A program made the translations under genes and the position numbers. Below, one piece after another: positions 25,456 to 34,300 of a stretch of DNA of 64,000 nucleotides (position 1 is its first letter; every line of letters starts with the position of its first letter). The notes below the pieces were generated by a model. It saw nothing but the letters and a program-made list of their open reading frames with translations. It had not been told where the DNA came from and searched no databases. Source of the DNA: Bacteroidetes bacterium HGW-Bacteroidetes-16 (GTDB taxonomy: Bacteria > Bacteroidota > Bacteroidia > Bacteroidales > F082); the NCBI GenBank assembly GCA_002840975.1, contig PHDN01000019.1:1-64000 (forward strand), written 5' to 3'.

Positions 25456-28400
25456 TCACTTTTGTTGTTTTAGTGTCTTAAAGAATTCTTTCCATTGATC
25501 GAAATCGCGCACGTATATAATACCTACACCGGTTTCAACCAGCTGACCTTCGATGGCACCTGCGTATCGATTGTGACTAAAACCAACCAGCCGATACCTG
25601 CCATCCCTGGTCAATTTGTATTCTACTGTCACATCACTTGTTACATCGCTTAACGAATTTTGTTTGGCCCTGGCCCCTTCAACATCTACAACACCTCCAA
25701 TCTGAACCGATAACCGTTCGTTAAATAGCTGTTTTTTTAATCCGATGTCCACTTGGGTTCTTCCAACAGCCTGGCTCGATTCATAATCATCGTACGAACG
25801 CACATCAAAATTCAACTCTACTCCGGGAACCACCTTTGAACTTAACTTATTTAGTTCAGCCGATAAAAATTTGCCTACCGTGGCACGCACCAGGGCTGAT
25901 GTTCCATCGCTGGTACCGGTTTGTAACGGGTTTTCCTGGACAAACCTGCCCAATACTAATAGAGCAAATACCTGTTTGTTCAAGGCTGAAGGATCTTCAT
26001 TTAACAGGTTCAGTTTTGCATTGACTCTACCACCTAAAATCCCCTTGTCTTCAGGGGGCAATTGTATTTCGAAACTGATTTCGGGATGTAAAATATCTCC
26101 GCGGAGTTTTAGTAATACCAGGAACAGATAGCGTTGTTTATAGGTGTTTTTTTCGCTTTCGCTTAATCGGGTCTGATCAGCTACCAGGTTGATTGGTGAA
26201 GTACGAACTGAATAGACAGCATCAATAGAAATTTCTGCATCGAGAGGATCCCCATTCCAAATAATGGTACTTCCATCCTCAATGGCAAACTTCCTTTTTA
26301 CAATAGATTCCAGCGAAACGATGTAGCTGCCATCATTTAGATGATAGGCCCCTGTGAGGCTTATTTTCCCGCTTCTGTCCATGGTAAAGTTTAAGGCAGC
26401 TTCACCTCTGACTACCAGTGAATCGGTGGATGTTGGATCCATTAACAACCGGAGTGTTGCTTGTTTATCTATTTCAATGGTGGAAGAAAGGTCGAATCCT
26501 TTAAAACTGGATTTTTGTATTTGTTTTTGCTCATCCCTGTATAATATTTCATTATGGTCTGAAGGATCATTAAATGTTACAACACCTTCGCCTTTGTTGG
26601 TGGAGAGTTTGTTTTGGGGAACGGCAAAGGTAAAGTTTGAACCTTTTTTCATCTTTAAATCTGCATTAACAACAGGAAGCGACATGGGACCGGTTATATC
26701 AATCTTGCTGTCGATGATCATTTTTCCAAAGAATACTTTGTTGTCTTTTGCGGTGGTGTTGAACAATAAAAAATCCTTCGTTTTGACCTGCAAATCAAAA
26801 ACGAAATTTCCGAATTGTTTCATTTTAACCGAACCATTTATGGTGGCTGTATGCTGATTGGTGTCTACCATGGTAAAAGAGTTAAAGTAGACTCCGTCAT
26901 TTTTCAATTGCACTGTTTCGTGTTTTAACTCCAGGCGGTTGTTTAGTAGCGCGGGTTTGATAAACGCATTGTTAAACACCAGTTCACCTGTGATCTCGGG
27001 GGAATTGGTTGCTCCCTTGATTAAAAAGCTTCCCGAAACAGTACCGGATGCTTCTTTAATTTGCCCCATCGAAAATGCTTCAACGGTTTTCATCGAAAGA
27101 GATTTGAACTTCCCTTTTATATGGATTGAATTGTCACCACCGCCTGGAATTATATATCCATTGGCTCTCAAGTCGTTGTCCATGCCCAATAACCTGACAT
27201 CCAATTCGAATCTCTCGGTGGTTGGGTTCTCGGCTTTCAGCGATAAATTACCGACAGAAACATTTTGAACGACCAGATCGGTTATTTGGGCATCCGCAAC
27301 TATTCCATACGAGTTGTGAACTTTTTTTAACAGTATGTTTCCATCCACAGTTCCATTAACCAGATTGCTGTCTTTCTCAATAATCCCGAATAGGTCGTGT
27401 AGTTTGAAATGCTGAATGGCAATATTCAGGTCATCATCGAATTTTTCGTTTACGGAAGAAAGCTTGATTTCACTTGTTGCTTTTTTAAAAGTAAGGTTGT
27501 GGATTAAAATTCCCTGTGATCCGAATTTGATGTAATGATCCGAAGCAATATCCCAGCGGTCGTTCATCAGATAAAAGTTAGTAGGGTCAAGGGTGAGTTT
27601 GTAGTGTGTGTCATCTCTGTTAAGTTGAGACCGAATCAACAACTTTTTGTGCTTCTGGTCATCGGTAGAAGAAACGTTTGCCCACATTGTATTCTCCGAC
27701 AGTTTTCCATCAAACAAAAAATGGTACACCTTGATCTGTGGGTTTGAAATGTTGCTGCTCGAAATTTTATAATTCAAGGCATTAGAATCCGAATTCACAT
27801 CCAAAACAAGGTCATTAACTTCGATATTTCCATACATCAGGTGGTTCATGGTGGCGTTCAGTTTCAACTCCCCTTTAGGGTTATTAAAATTTCCACGAAT
27901 GAAAATGGGATCGAAATCGGCTGGCAGAGGAAGTAAAATTTTTGAAAGAATGGGATGGTTGCGAATCTGGATTTCAAAATTAAATTGAGAGAGTTCGCTG
28001 TCGCTGAGTTGAGGGATAGAATCTGAAAATTGAAAATATTGATTTATAAACCGGTTAAGTTCCGCAGAAAGCCCGGAAGGAGAAACCGTTCCTGCAAATT
28101 GTAAGCCAATGACTGCGCTACTGGAAGTTAACTTGCTGTCATTGGTTTTATTTATCGAAGCAACAAATAGGGAATCAACACCATATCTTTCACCTTCATA
28201 CACAAGGATGAGGTTGTTAATTGTTGCTTTTCCAACCATTTTATTGGCTGAATCCTTTTTTAAATTGGCTGACGCGACCAATCCTATTTGCAGGTCATCT
28301 GTTGTGAGTTGAAGTTTTTGAAGGTCGGCTCCCTGCACGTTTAACAGAAATTTAACCTCTTCCTCGTTTGGCTTTAGGTTCACCAATCCATCCAAATCAA

Positions 28401-30411
28401 ATACCGCGTTTTCGTCGTTCAGGTTTATTTTTCCGCCAAATTGCCGCCCGTTTATATTGCCGTTTATTTTAAGATGTTGGTAGTTGTAACCATTTAGAAC
28501 CATCTGAGATACCTCACCTGTTATTATTGCCTGAATGCTATCCGGGTTTAGGCCCTGGCCGGTAGCTTCAAGATTCAATGAAACCGGTCCAAACAGAGCG
28601 GTATCGTTGAGCAGGCGACCAATATTGAAATCCAGGATGTTCACTTTTCCGTCGAAATTTTCATTTGGGTCGATTGTGGCGAAAATGTTGGCTGCACCAA
28701 AACTACTGCCCATGCTTATCGTTGATTCAAATTCCTTCAGCCACCCGTTAAAATCGATTTGCAACTCAATGTTTTCGGGAAGTTCCATGTTGTTTGGAAT
28801 CGATGAACCGGCTATCATTTCAATGTCCTTTCTGCCCGAAATAATATTCAGATTGGGAAAATCATAATGAGCAGTTTGTAGGTCAGGCAAGCCTGTAATA
28901 CTGAAATCGGTGTGTAACAGGGTATGGCTTCCGGTGCTTATTGCCAGATTTTTCCCGCTAAGATCATTCACAGCCCCAATAACAATTCCTGATATGGTGG
29001 TGGTGATTGTAGGGTCGTTAAAAAAAGGAAGCTCTATAAGTTGAGGGCTAAAATAAAGGATATCCGAATTTTTAAAACGGGCATTTTTAAGGTTTACATT
29101 CAGTACCATGAAAGGAAATGAATCTTTCAATGAATTTAAAGAAGGATATTGAATGGCCAGGTCCGCATCAATCGAGGTATTGTTGGTTTTAAGTTTCAAT
29201 TTATCCGCCGTGATTGAATGTTGGTCCATACTGAAATCCGTTTCAAATTGGACAATTGAGATGTGATCTTCATCCGTGGCGCTGAATTTTTTAATTGAGG
29301 CCAGGATGGTATCTGATGAATAGGCAACATCTGTTGCAACAAGGGTTATGTGCTGATAATCCAGGTGATCTGCATCAAATGAGTTTGTTGTGTCCGTTTT
29401 ATCTCCTTTATGGTAAGCCAGTGAATTGTTATCCAGGTTGATGCTGTTGGCGGTTATTTTCCAATCACCTTTTTCAGTAGCATCAGGAAGCGGTGCAATG
29501 GTGTCAGGGGATGATTCTTTGTCACTTGTGTTAAATTGCAATTCGCTTTTTAACAAGGAGAGCTGATCCAGCGAAACCAACTGCTTTTGCAAATCGACAG
29601 CTCCCTTTTTGAGTTCAAACTGGTTGATGTCGGCCTTAATCGTTTGATTGTTTGCCGAATGCCCGTAATCAAGAGTCGAGTTTACGATCTGAACGTAATT
29701 GGCTGATATTAACGGTAATATTCCCGTTGACTTGCTCCTTGTCGGTTGTGCGGATTCCATGATTTGAACCTGCGCATCCAGGCTCTCAACCAGCAATTCA
29801 TCAACAAGAAAAACAGATTTTTCGAGATCAATCCCGTCAACATGCAATTTCAAATTTTTAAGCGTGGTCGATAAATTCATTCCGCCGTATGCATCATCAT
29901 AGCGAAACCGGATATCGTTCATGTTCACCTGACCAACACTGAAAGTCCAGGCCGGCTTTGTTTTATTGTCTGCCTTTTGTTGTTTGGTAGTATCGCTAAA
30001 GGCCTTAATTAGGAAATCGTAATTATACAATGAATCGGATGCGGGCCTGTTAAGGTTGAGATTCACGTTCTCAAGAGAGAAGGAGAGGATATTTATTTTG
30101 TTATACAGCAAGTCGAACAGTGCGATGTTAATTTTTAACTCCCCGGCGTACAATAGCGTATCCCTTTTCAAATCTTCCAGAAAAAGGCCCTCAATAACAA
30201 CTGATTTTGGAAATGAAATCCGGATCTTTCTGATATCAACCTTGGTATGCGTTTTATTGCTGACAAATGATGCACCTGAATGGACCATTTTTGTTTGAAT
30301 GGCGGGAACTTGAATTAGCACTGCGATACTGATCAAAAAGATCAGGAGGGCAAAGATCAACCACAGGATGACATGAAGTGATTTCTTTATAAATAAATGA
30401 CGTTTACTCAT
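25456..30411 (-). CDS. tamB: TamB-like translocation/assembly module protein
   Basis: The 1651-residue protein begins with a membrane anchor (about residues 10-33) and then consists of long runs of beta strands with AsmA/DUF490-type repeats, ending in the TamB C-terminal domain (about 1300-1640) with AFALLVLGRFVQENPL, RATVGKFLSAELNKLSS and the final VGIIYVRDFDQWKEFF. TamB-like proteins form hydrophobic-groove bridges across the periplasm and are implicated in phospholipid transport to the outer membrane and in barrel assembly with TamA. Size and pairing with the adjacent Omp85 gene fit this. The upstream promoter shares the direct-repeat element with the csbD and barrel genes, linking it to an envelope-stress regulon. 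Confidence 0.9.
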   Translation of the reverse strand: MSKRHLFIKKSLHVILWLIFALLIFLISIAVLIQVPAIQTKMVHSGASFVSNKTHTKVDIRKIRISFPKSVVIEGLFLEDLKRDTLLYAGELKINIALFDLLYNKINILSFSLENVNLNLNRPASDSLYNYDFLIKAFSDTTKQQKADNKTKPAWTFSVGQVNMNDIRFRYDDAYGGMNLSTTLKNLKLHVDGIDLEKSVFLVDELLVESLDAQVQIMESAQPTRSKSTGILPLISANYVQIVNSTLDYGHSANNQTIKADINQFELKKGAVDLQKQLVSLDQLSLLKSELQFNTSDKESSPDTIAPLPDATEKGDWKITANSINLDNNSLAYHKGDKTDTTNSFDADHLDYQHITLVATDVAYSSDTILASIKKFSATDEDHISIVQFETDFSMDQHSITADKLKLKTNNTSIDADLAIQYPSLNSLKDSFPFMVLNVNLKNARFKNSDILYFSPQLIELPFFNDPTITTTISGIVIGAVNDLSGKNLAISTGSHTLLHTDFSITGLPDLQTAHYDFPNLNIISGRKDIEMIAGSSIPNNMELPENIELQIDFNGWLKEFESTISMGSSFGAANIFATIDPNENFDGKVNILDFNIGRLLNDTALFGPVSLNLEATGQGLNPDSIQAIITGEVSQMVLNGYNYQHLKINGNINGRQFGGKINLNDENAVFDLDGLVNLKPNEEEVKFLLNVQGADLQKLQLTTDDLQIGLVASANLKKDSANKMVGKATINNLILVYEGERYGVDSLFVASINKTNDSKLTSSSAVIGLQFAGTVSPSGLSAELNRFINQYFQFSDSIPQLSDSELSQFNFEIQIRNHPILSKILLPLPADFDPIFIRGNFNNPKGELKLNATMNHLMYGNIEVNDLVLDVNSDSNALNYKISSSNISNPQIKVYHFLFDGKLSENTMWANVSSTDDQKHKKLLIRSQLNRDDTHYKLTLDPTNFYLMNDRWDIASDHYIKFGSQGILIHNLTFKKATSEIKLSSVNEKFDDDLNIAIQHFKLHDLFGIIEKDSNLVNGTVDGNILLKKVHNSYGIVADAQITDLVVQNVSVGNLSLKAENPTTERFELDVRLLGMDNDLRANGYIIPGGGDNSIHIKGKFKSLSMKTVEAFSMGQIKEASGTVSGSFLIKGATNSPEITGELVFNNAFIKPALLNNRLELKHETVQLKNDGVYFNSFTMVDTNQHTATINGSVKMKQFGNFVFDLQVKTKDFLLFNTTAKDNKVFFGKMIIDSKIDITGPMSLPVVNADLKMKKGSNFTFAVPQNKLSTNKGEGVVTFNDPSDHNEILYRDEQKQIQKSSFKGFDLSSTIEIDKQATLRLLMDPTSTDSLVVRGEAALNFTMDRSGKISLTGAYHLNDGSYIVSLESIVKRKFAIEDGSTIIWNGDPLDAEISIDAVYSVRTSPINLVADQTRLSESEKNTYKQRYLFLVLLKLRGDILHPEISFEIQLPPEDKGILGGRVNAKLNLLNEDPSALNKQVFALLVLGRFVQENPLQTGTSDGTSALVRATVGKFLSAELNKLSSKVVPGVELNFDVRSYDDYESSQAVGRTQVDIGLKKQLFNERLSVQIGGVVDVEGARAKQNSLSDVTSDVTVEYKLTRDGRYRLVGFSHNRYAGAIEGQLVETGVGIIYVRDFDQWKEFFKTLKQQK

Positions 30412-30540
30412 TTCCAGGTTTATTCAAAACAGCAATACAGGCTTCCAAAGGTCGAAGATTCATCATGTATTTCCAGCCAGGGTGAATTTGTTTCATTAAA
30501 CAAAAGATATTCTAATTATTAATGTGTCATAAGCAGCTAT

Positions 30541-30608
30541 CAAAGATAGCTTGATTTGGCTCCATTTTATTACATTACTTTGGTTAAGAGTTACATCATT
30601 CACATATT
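30541..30608 (-). promoter_or_regulatory. tamB promoter with 21-bp direct-repeat element
   Basis: Read on the minus strand, AATATGTGAATGATGTAA starts at 30608, with ATGTAA at offsets 12 (30596) and 33 (30575), and a consensus -7 box TATCTTTG at offset 60 (30548-30541). Beyond the 18-mer the sequence also continues as AACTCTTAAC, as in the csbD promoter. The tamB ATG is about 130 bp downstream. Confidence 0.68.
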
Positions 30609-30739
30609 ATCAATTGTGTTAAGTGACTTATAAGAAATGAGAATACGACTTCCGTTTTGTCAAATCAGATCAATGGCGATACAGAGATTCTCATTCATTG
30701 TGGTGGTTATTGAAAAAATGGTGGGAAAAGCACCCCTAA

Positions 30740-30808
30740 AACGTGTGAAATGTGTAAAGATTTTCCGAACCGATGTAACACATTTATGACCATAATGAAT
30801 CAATTTTG
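30740..30808 (+). promoter_or_regulatory. Cupin-gene promoter with 21-bp direct-repeat element
   Basis: AACGTGTGAAATGTGTAA starts at 30740 (14 of 18 bases as in the csbD site), with GTGTAA at offset 12 and ATGTAAC at offset 33 (30773), and CAATTTTG at offset 61 (30801-30808) in the -7 position. It is divergent from the tamB promoter in the same 520-bp intergenic region (30412-30931), which holds no gene. The leader to the cupin start is about 115 nt. It is the weakest of the four copies. Confidence 0.5.
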
Positions 30809-30931
30809 TATTCAGATTATAAGTTGCATACTTTATGCATGAAATACATTAGCTTAACTGTCAACAAAGTCCCCTCATTACATAAATGTGGGTCAATTTA
30901 GAAAGAATGAAAGAAAAAAACACGGTTTCCG

Positions 30932-31288
30932 ATGAAATATAATGAAGACAGTGTAGAATTGAAAAAAACTATGGTGCATGTGGTGGTTGAAATTATTACA
31001 TATAAGGCCAATGCAGTGGTAAGAAAAACCATCATCAACAGACCCACGGGTAACATCACGGTGTCCTCTTTTGACTTAGGGGAAGAGCTTGTTGAAAAAA
31101 TTGCACCTTTCGACAACTACATTCAAATTATTGAAGGGAAGGCCAACATGATGATTGATGACAAGGAATTCGTCCTTAGCCTTGGTGAGGGAATTATCAT
31201 TCCGGCCCACTCGAAACTGAAGTTTCATGCCAACGAACAATTCAAGATGGTTTCCACCATGATTAAAAGCGGGTACGAAGGTTTTTGA
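30932..31288 (+). CDS. Small single-domain cupin protein
   Basis: The 118-residue protein folds as one cupin: a strand-rich body with a first cupin-like motif around DNYIQIIEGKANMMIDDKEFVL (about 68-90) and a second with GEGIIIPAHSKLKFHANEQFKMV (about 92-115). The usual first-motif metal histidines (HxH) are absent (only one His in the second motif), so an enzyme role is uncertain; a binding or sensory role is possible. Such stand-alone cupins are frequent beside stress genes in Bacteroidetes. It is transcribed divergently from tamB, from a promoter resembling those of the neighbouring stress genes. Confidence 0.8.
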   Translation: MKYNEDSVELKKTMVHVVVEIITYKANAVVRKTIINRPTGNITVSSFDLGEELVEKIAPFDNYIQIIEGKANMMIDDKEFVLSLGEGIIIPAHSKLKFHANEQFKMVSTMIKSGYEGF

Positions 31289-31464
31289 ATCGAATAGGTT
31301 GATTTAATACCGATGCCAGACGAAATTTATTTGAACCAGAGATCAATTTCGATAAAAAGGTAGGCGATTGGCCAGAACACCCGATTTCTGTATTAAGAAT
31401 GTGACTAAATTGCAACAATTAACATAATTAAAGGAATAAATCCAACAATCTCAATAATTTAGAG

Positions 31465-31472
31465 TATCTTTG
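31465..31472 (+). promoter_or_regulatory. -7 box of the cold-shock gene
   Basis: TATCTTTG fits TAnnTTTG exactly and lies 21 bp before the ATG. No good TTG is found 19-21 bp upstream, so the -33 element is weak or absent. The short leader lacks the long structured 5' UTR known from E. coli cspA. Confidence 0.5.
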
Positions 31473-31493
31473 CCGCTCACAAATATTATAACA

Positions 31494-31685
31494 ATGAATA
31501 ATGGTACAGTAAAATTCTTTAATGACGAGAAGGGATTCGGATTTATTAAAGATGCAAATTCATCAAAAGAGTATTTCGTACATTCAAATGGTCTTAAAGA
31601 CATGATCAGTGAGAATGACGAAGTAACCTTTGATTTAGAAGAAGGAAGAAAAGGATTAAATGCAGTCAATGTTAAACTAGCATAG
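31494..31685 (+). CDS. Cold-shock domain protein (CspA family)
   Basis: The 63-residue protein is a single cold-shock domain with RNP1-like KGFGFIKD (about 14-21) and RNP2-like YFVHSN (about 29-34), preceded by GTVKFFND and closing with VTFDLEEGRKGLNAVNV. CspA-family proteins bind single-stranded RNA or DNA and act as RNA chaperones in the cytoplasm. The start at 31494 gives the canonical MNNGTVKFF; an in-frame upstream ATG (31470) would overlap the -7 box at 31465-31472. A strong intrinsic terminator follows. Confidence 0.95.
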   Translation: MNNGTVKFFNDEKGFGFIKDANSSKEYFVHSNGLKDMISENDEVTFDLEEGRKGLNAVNVKLA

Positions 31686-31712
31686 TTTATTATATTCAAC
31701 ATTTAAAATTTT

Positions 31713-31742
31713 AAGTCCCGCTTTTAGCGGGACTTTTTTTTT
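31713..31742 (+). terminator. Intrinsic terminator after the cold-shock gene
   Basis: AAGTCCCGC (31713-31721), loop TTTTA, GCGGGACTT (31727-31735) and a run of T to 31742 make a classic rho-independent terminator. Confidence 0.95.
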
Positions 31743-31894
31743 GTTAACCCAACTTACAATTAATCTGAACGGAATTAATGTCTTACAATCAACTGGTGTT
31801 TTTTTAGATGCCTTTTTATCTTTTTCCAATCAGCACATTGATGCGTTTTTCGATCACCATTCATTGGTAAAATATTTCAACTTGCCGAATCACG

Positions 31895-32725
31895 TTACCA
31901 GGAAACCAGAATTTCGTGGCTAAGGATCAAACGCAATCCTATAACCACAAAAAGGGTGGTCATTACGATTGCTTTTGAGAGGCTGATGTAACGGTCCTCT
32001 TCATCAAAGTATAGGGTTTCCATATAATTGACCCGGCCAAAAATAATAATCAGCAATACTCCCAGGCTCATCCATGAGTATCTTTCCTGAAAACGTAAAT
32101 CGGGAAGAAAATAGAGGGTATATAATATGGTGCCCACAACGAAAGGAACGATAATTTGAGCTGTAAAAAAGAAGGGAAAGTTTTTTTCGCTCAATTTGTT
32201 ATAATAACTATTAGCCGAAATGGCTACCGGTTTCGACATAAAATAGGCTGTTGCCAGAAGTCCAAAGAAACCTACCAATGCGACCAGCATTTTAGTGGTG
32301 TCGGTAAAATACATCCAGTTGAAAACGTGGCCAACGCCTTTCTTAAAAATATTACCTATCAGCAGACCGCCAAAAAAATAATTTAATGCATGCAAAGTAA
32401 GCCACATGAAAAAGGTCTTTATCCGGGCAGGTTCTTCGACAAGAGAATAAAAGGCAATTAAAGAAATAAGTCCTACCAGAAGTATTAACATGGGTCCGGC
32501 ACTGAATATAAGCTTCACGGCATCGTGCGTCCATTCATAAGGTTCAACATGATAATAAATAATGTTCCAGTCGAAGCTTACTTCATAACCAAACGAACCA
32601 CTGGTAAGTATATTAGCAAAATGATTGACATAAAAAACAAAAAGGAAAGCCAACACATACGAAGCCGTTGAGTTAGTGGCAATAATCCAGAAATTTTTTT
32701 TTGTTTCTGTATTTGTAGGCTTCAT
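31895..32725 (-). CDS. Polytopic membrane protein of unknown function
   Basis: The 276-residue protein has about seven hydrophobic spans (roughly 15-36, 72-92, 105-125, 147-167, 190-212, 220-240, 250-272), few charged residues in them, and no catalytic motif I recognise. A conserved-looking cytoplasmic stretch (YMETLYFDEEDRYISLSKA) lies between the last two spans. It is upstream of nothing on its strand for 150 bp and lies 49 bp downstream of the alpha-oxoamine synthase gene, so they may share a transcript. Function unknown. Confidence 0.65.
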   Translation of the reverse strand: MKPTNTETKKNFWIIATNSTASYVLAFLFVFYVNHFANILTSGSFGYEVSFDWNIIYYHVEPYEWTHDAVKLIFSAGPMLILLVGLISLIAFYSLVEEPARIKTFFMWLTLHALNYFFGGLLIGNIFKKGVGHVFNWMYFTDTTKMLVALVGFFGLLATAYFMSKPVAISANSYYNKLSEKNFPFFFTAQIIVPFVVGTILYTLYFLPDLRFQERYSWMSLGVLLIIIFGRVNYMETLYFDEEDRYISLSKAIVMTTLFVVIGLRLILSHEILVSW

Positions 32726-32774
32726 CTGGATTTAATAGTTCCGGGCAGGGTGGCACTGCCCGGAATGAAATTTT

Positions 32775-34019
32775 TTAGGCAGTTTGTTCTTTAAAAACGT
32801 GAGCGTATTCATTGTTCTCTAATTTGGCTTTCACCACCTCAAATGCCTTAATGGTATATTCGACATCTTCAAGCGTGTGGTTGGCTGTTGGAATAAGCCG
32901 AAGCAAGATCATGCCCTTGGGGATGACCGGATAAGCCACAATCGAACAGAAAATATTAAAGTTTTCGCGCAGGTCATAGGTAATTTGAGTGGCTTCGGGT
33001 ACGCCACCGTTCAGTATAACCGGAGTTACCGGGGAGTTGGCATTACCTAGATTAAAGCCCCTTTCCCGAAGTCCTGATTGCAGTGCATTTACAATTTTCC
33101 AGAGATTTTCACGGTGTTCCGGTTGGGTACGCAACATTTCTAAACGTTTCATGGCACCGATAACCATGGGCATTGGAAGCGATTTGGCAAAAATCTGCGA
33201 GCGCATGTTATACATCAGGAATTTGATAACTTCTTTTTTACCGGCCACAAAACCACCAATGCCGGCCATTGCTTTTGCAAAGGTGCCAAAATACAGGTCA
33301 ACCTGATCCTGAATACCAAAATATTCGTCGGTTCCTGCACCTGTTGGCCCCATGGTTCCAAAACCATGTGCATCGTCGATAAACAACCTAAAGTTGAATT
33401 TTTTCTTTAAAGCAACAATCTCGTCCAGTTTTCCTAAATCGCCTGCCATTCCGTAAACACCTTCCGTTATCACCAGGATGCCGCCTCCTGTTTGTTCAAC
33501 AATTTTGGTAGCCCTCTCCAGTTCCTTGGCCAGATTCTCCATGTTGTTGTGCGGATATACGAAACGCTTTCCGAAATGCAAACGCATCCCGTCAATGATA
33601 CAGGCATGGGCTTCAGAATCATATACAATCACATCTTTTCGGTCTACAATAGCGTTGATAATGGATATCATTCCCTGGTAACCATAGTTGAGCAAATAGG
33701 CCGCTTCACGACCCACGAATTCCGCCAGTTGCCTTTCCAGTTCTTCATGGTATTTTGTTTGACCCGACATCATTCGGGCTCCCATGGGATAAGCTAAACC
33801 CCATTCTTTGGCAGCATCGGCATCGGCCTTGCGAACTTCCGGGTGATTGGCTAAACCAAGATAATTGTTTAGACTCCAAACCAGTCGTTCTTTTCCCATA
33901 AACTGCATCTTGTTGCAAATCTCACCTTCCAGTTTCGGAAACATGAAGTAACCTTCCGATTGTGTTGCATATTGACCCAAAGGGCCCATGTTTGAAACGC
34001 ATTTGTCAAAAACATCCAT
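32775..34019 (-). CDS. Alpha-oxoamine synthase family PLP enzyme (serine palmitoyltransferase / cysteate acyltransferase-like)
   Basis: The 414-residue enzyme has the alpha-oxoamine synthase fold: SLNNYLGLANHPEV near the start, YPMGARMMSGQTKYHEELE, the PLP Asp in FIDDAHGFGTMG and the Schiff-base lysine in FGTFAKAMAGIGGF (about residue 250). These enzymes condense an amino acid with an acyl thioester and release CO2: serine palmitoyltransferase (sphingolipids), cysteate acyltransferase (sulfonolipids), KBL and AONS. Bacteroidetes make sphingolipids and sometimes sulfonolipids, so a role in membrane lipid synthesis is likely, but the substrate cannot be fixed. The start ATG at 34019 is supported by a TTG-N19-TACTTTTG promoter directly upstream, which excludes the longer frame that opens at 34163. 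Confidence 0.82.
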   Translation of the reverse strand: MDVFDKCVSNMGPLGQYATQSEGYFMFPKLEGEICNKMQFMGKERLVWSLNNYLGLANHPEVRKADADAAKEWGLAYPMGARMMSGQTKYHEELERQLAEFVGREAAYLLNYGYQGMISIINAIVDRKDVIVYDSEAHACIIDGMRLHFGKRFVYPHNNMENLAKELERATKIVEQTGGGILVITEGVYGMAGDLGKLDEIVALKKKFNFRLFIDDAHGFGTMGPTGAGTDEYFGIQDQVDLYFGTFAKAMAGIGGFVAGKKEVIKFLMYNMRSQIFAKSLPMPMVIGAMKRLEMLRTQPEHRENLWKIVNALQSGLRERGFNLGNANSPVTPVILNGGVPEATQITYDLRENFNIFCSIVAYPVIPKGMILLRLIPTANHTLEDVEYTIKAFEVVKAKLENNEYAHVFKEQTA

Positions 34020-34044
34020 ATTTTGATACTTTAAAATTAAGGTG

Positions 34045-34074
34045 CAAAAGTATGGATTTCCTTTCACAGGACAA
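34045..34074 (-). promoter_or_regulatory. Bacteroidetes-type promoter of the alpha-oxoamine synthase gene
   Basis: On the minus strand TTG (34074-34072), a 19-bp spacer, and TACTTTTG (34052-34045) match the -33/-7 consensus exactly. The start codon follows 25 nt later. It lies inside the longer open frame and so decides the start. Confidence 0.75.
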
Positions 34075-34265
34075 GATGTTTCGTCCAATTCATTCCAAAT
34101 GCATTTGAAAGGAGAGGTTTTGAAGGGAGAATTTGTCTTTTTATTGAATTTTAACAATGACACCCAACCTTCTCGGGGTAGTTTCTTTGCATCTTTGCAA
34201 AAGTGAGTGATTTATCGCATGAATAAATATCTTTTCTGGGGCATACCACACACAGTAAAAAATCG

Positions 34266-34296
34266 TTTTGTACTTCAATTATTTATGTTAATTTTG
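34266..34296 (+). promoter_or_regulatory. bamD promoter with start codon close to the -7 box
   Basis: TTTTG (34266-34270), an 18-bp spacer and TAATTTTG (34289-34296) fit the consensus. The bamD ATG is at 34301, only 4 nt after the -7 box, so transcription should begin at or beside the start codon and the mRNA would be leaderless or nearly so. Confidence 0.65.
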
Positions 34297-34300
34297 CGCC

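Noticed and set aside
34020-34163. N-terminal extension of the alpha-oxoamine synthase
   Set aside because: A consensus promoter (34045-34074) lies inside it, and the extension has no family similarity.
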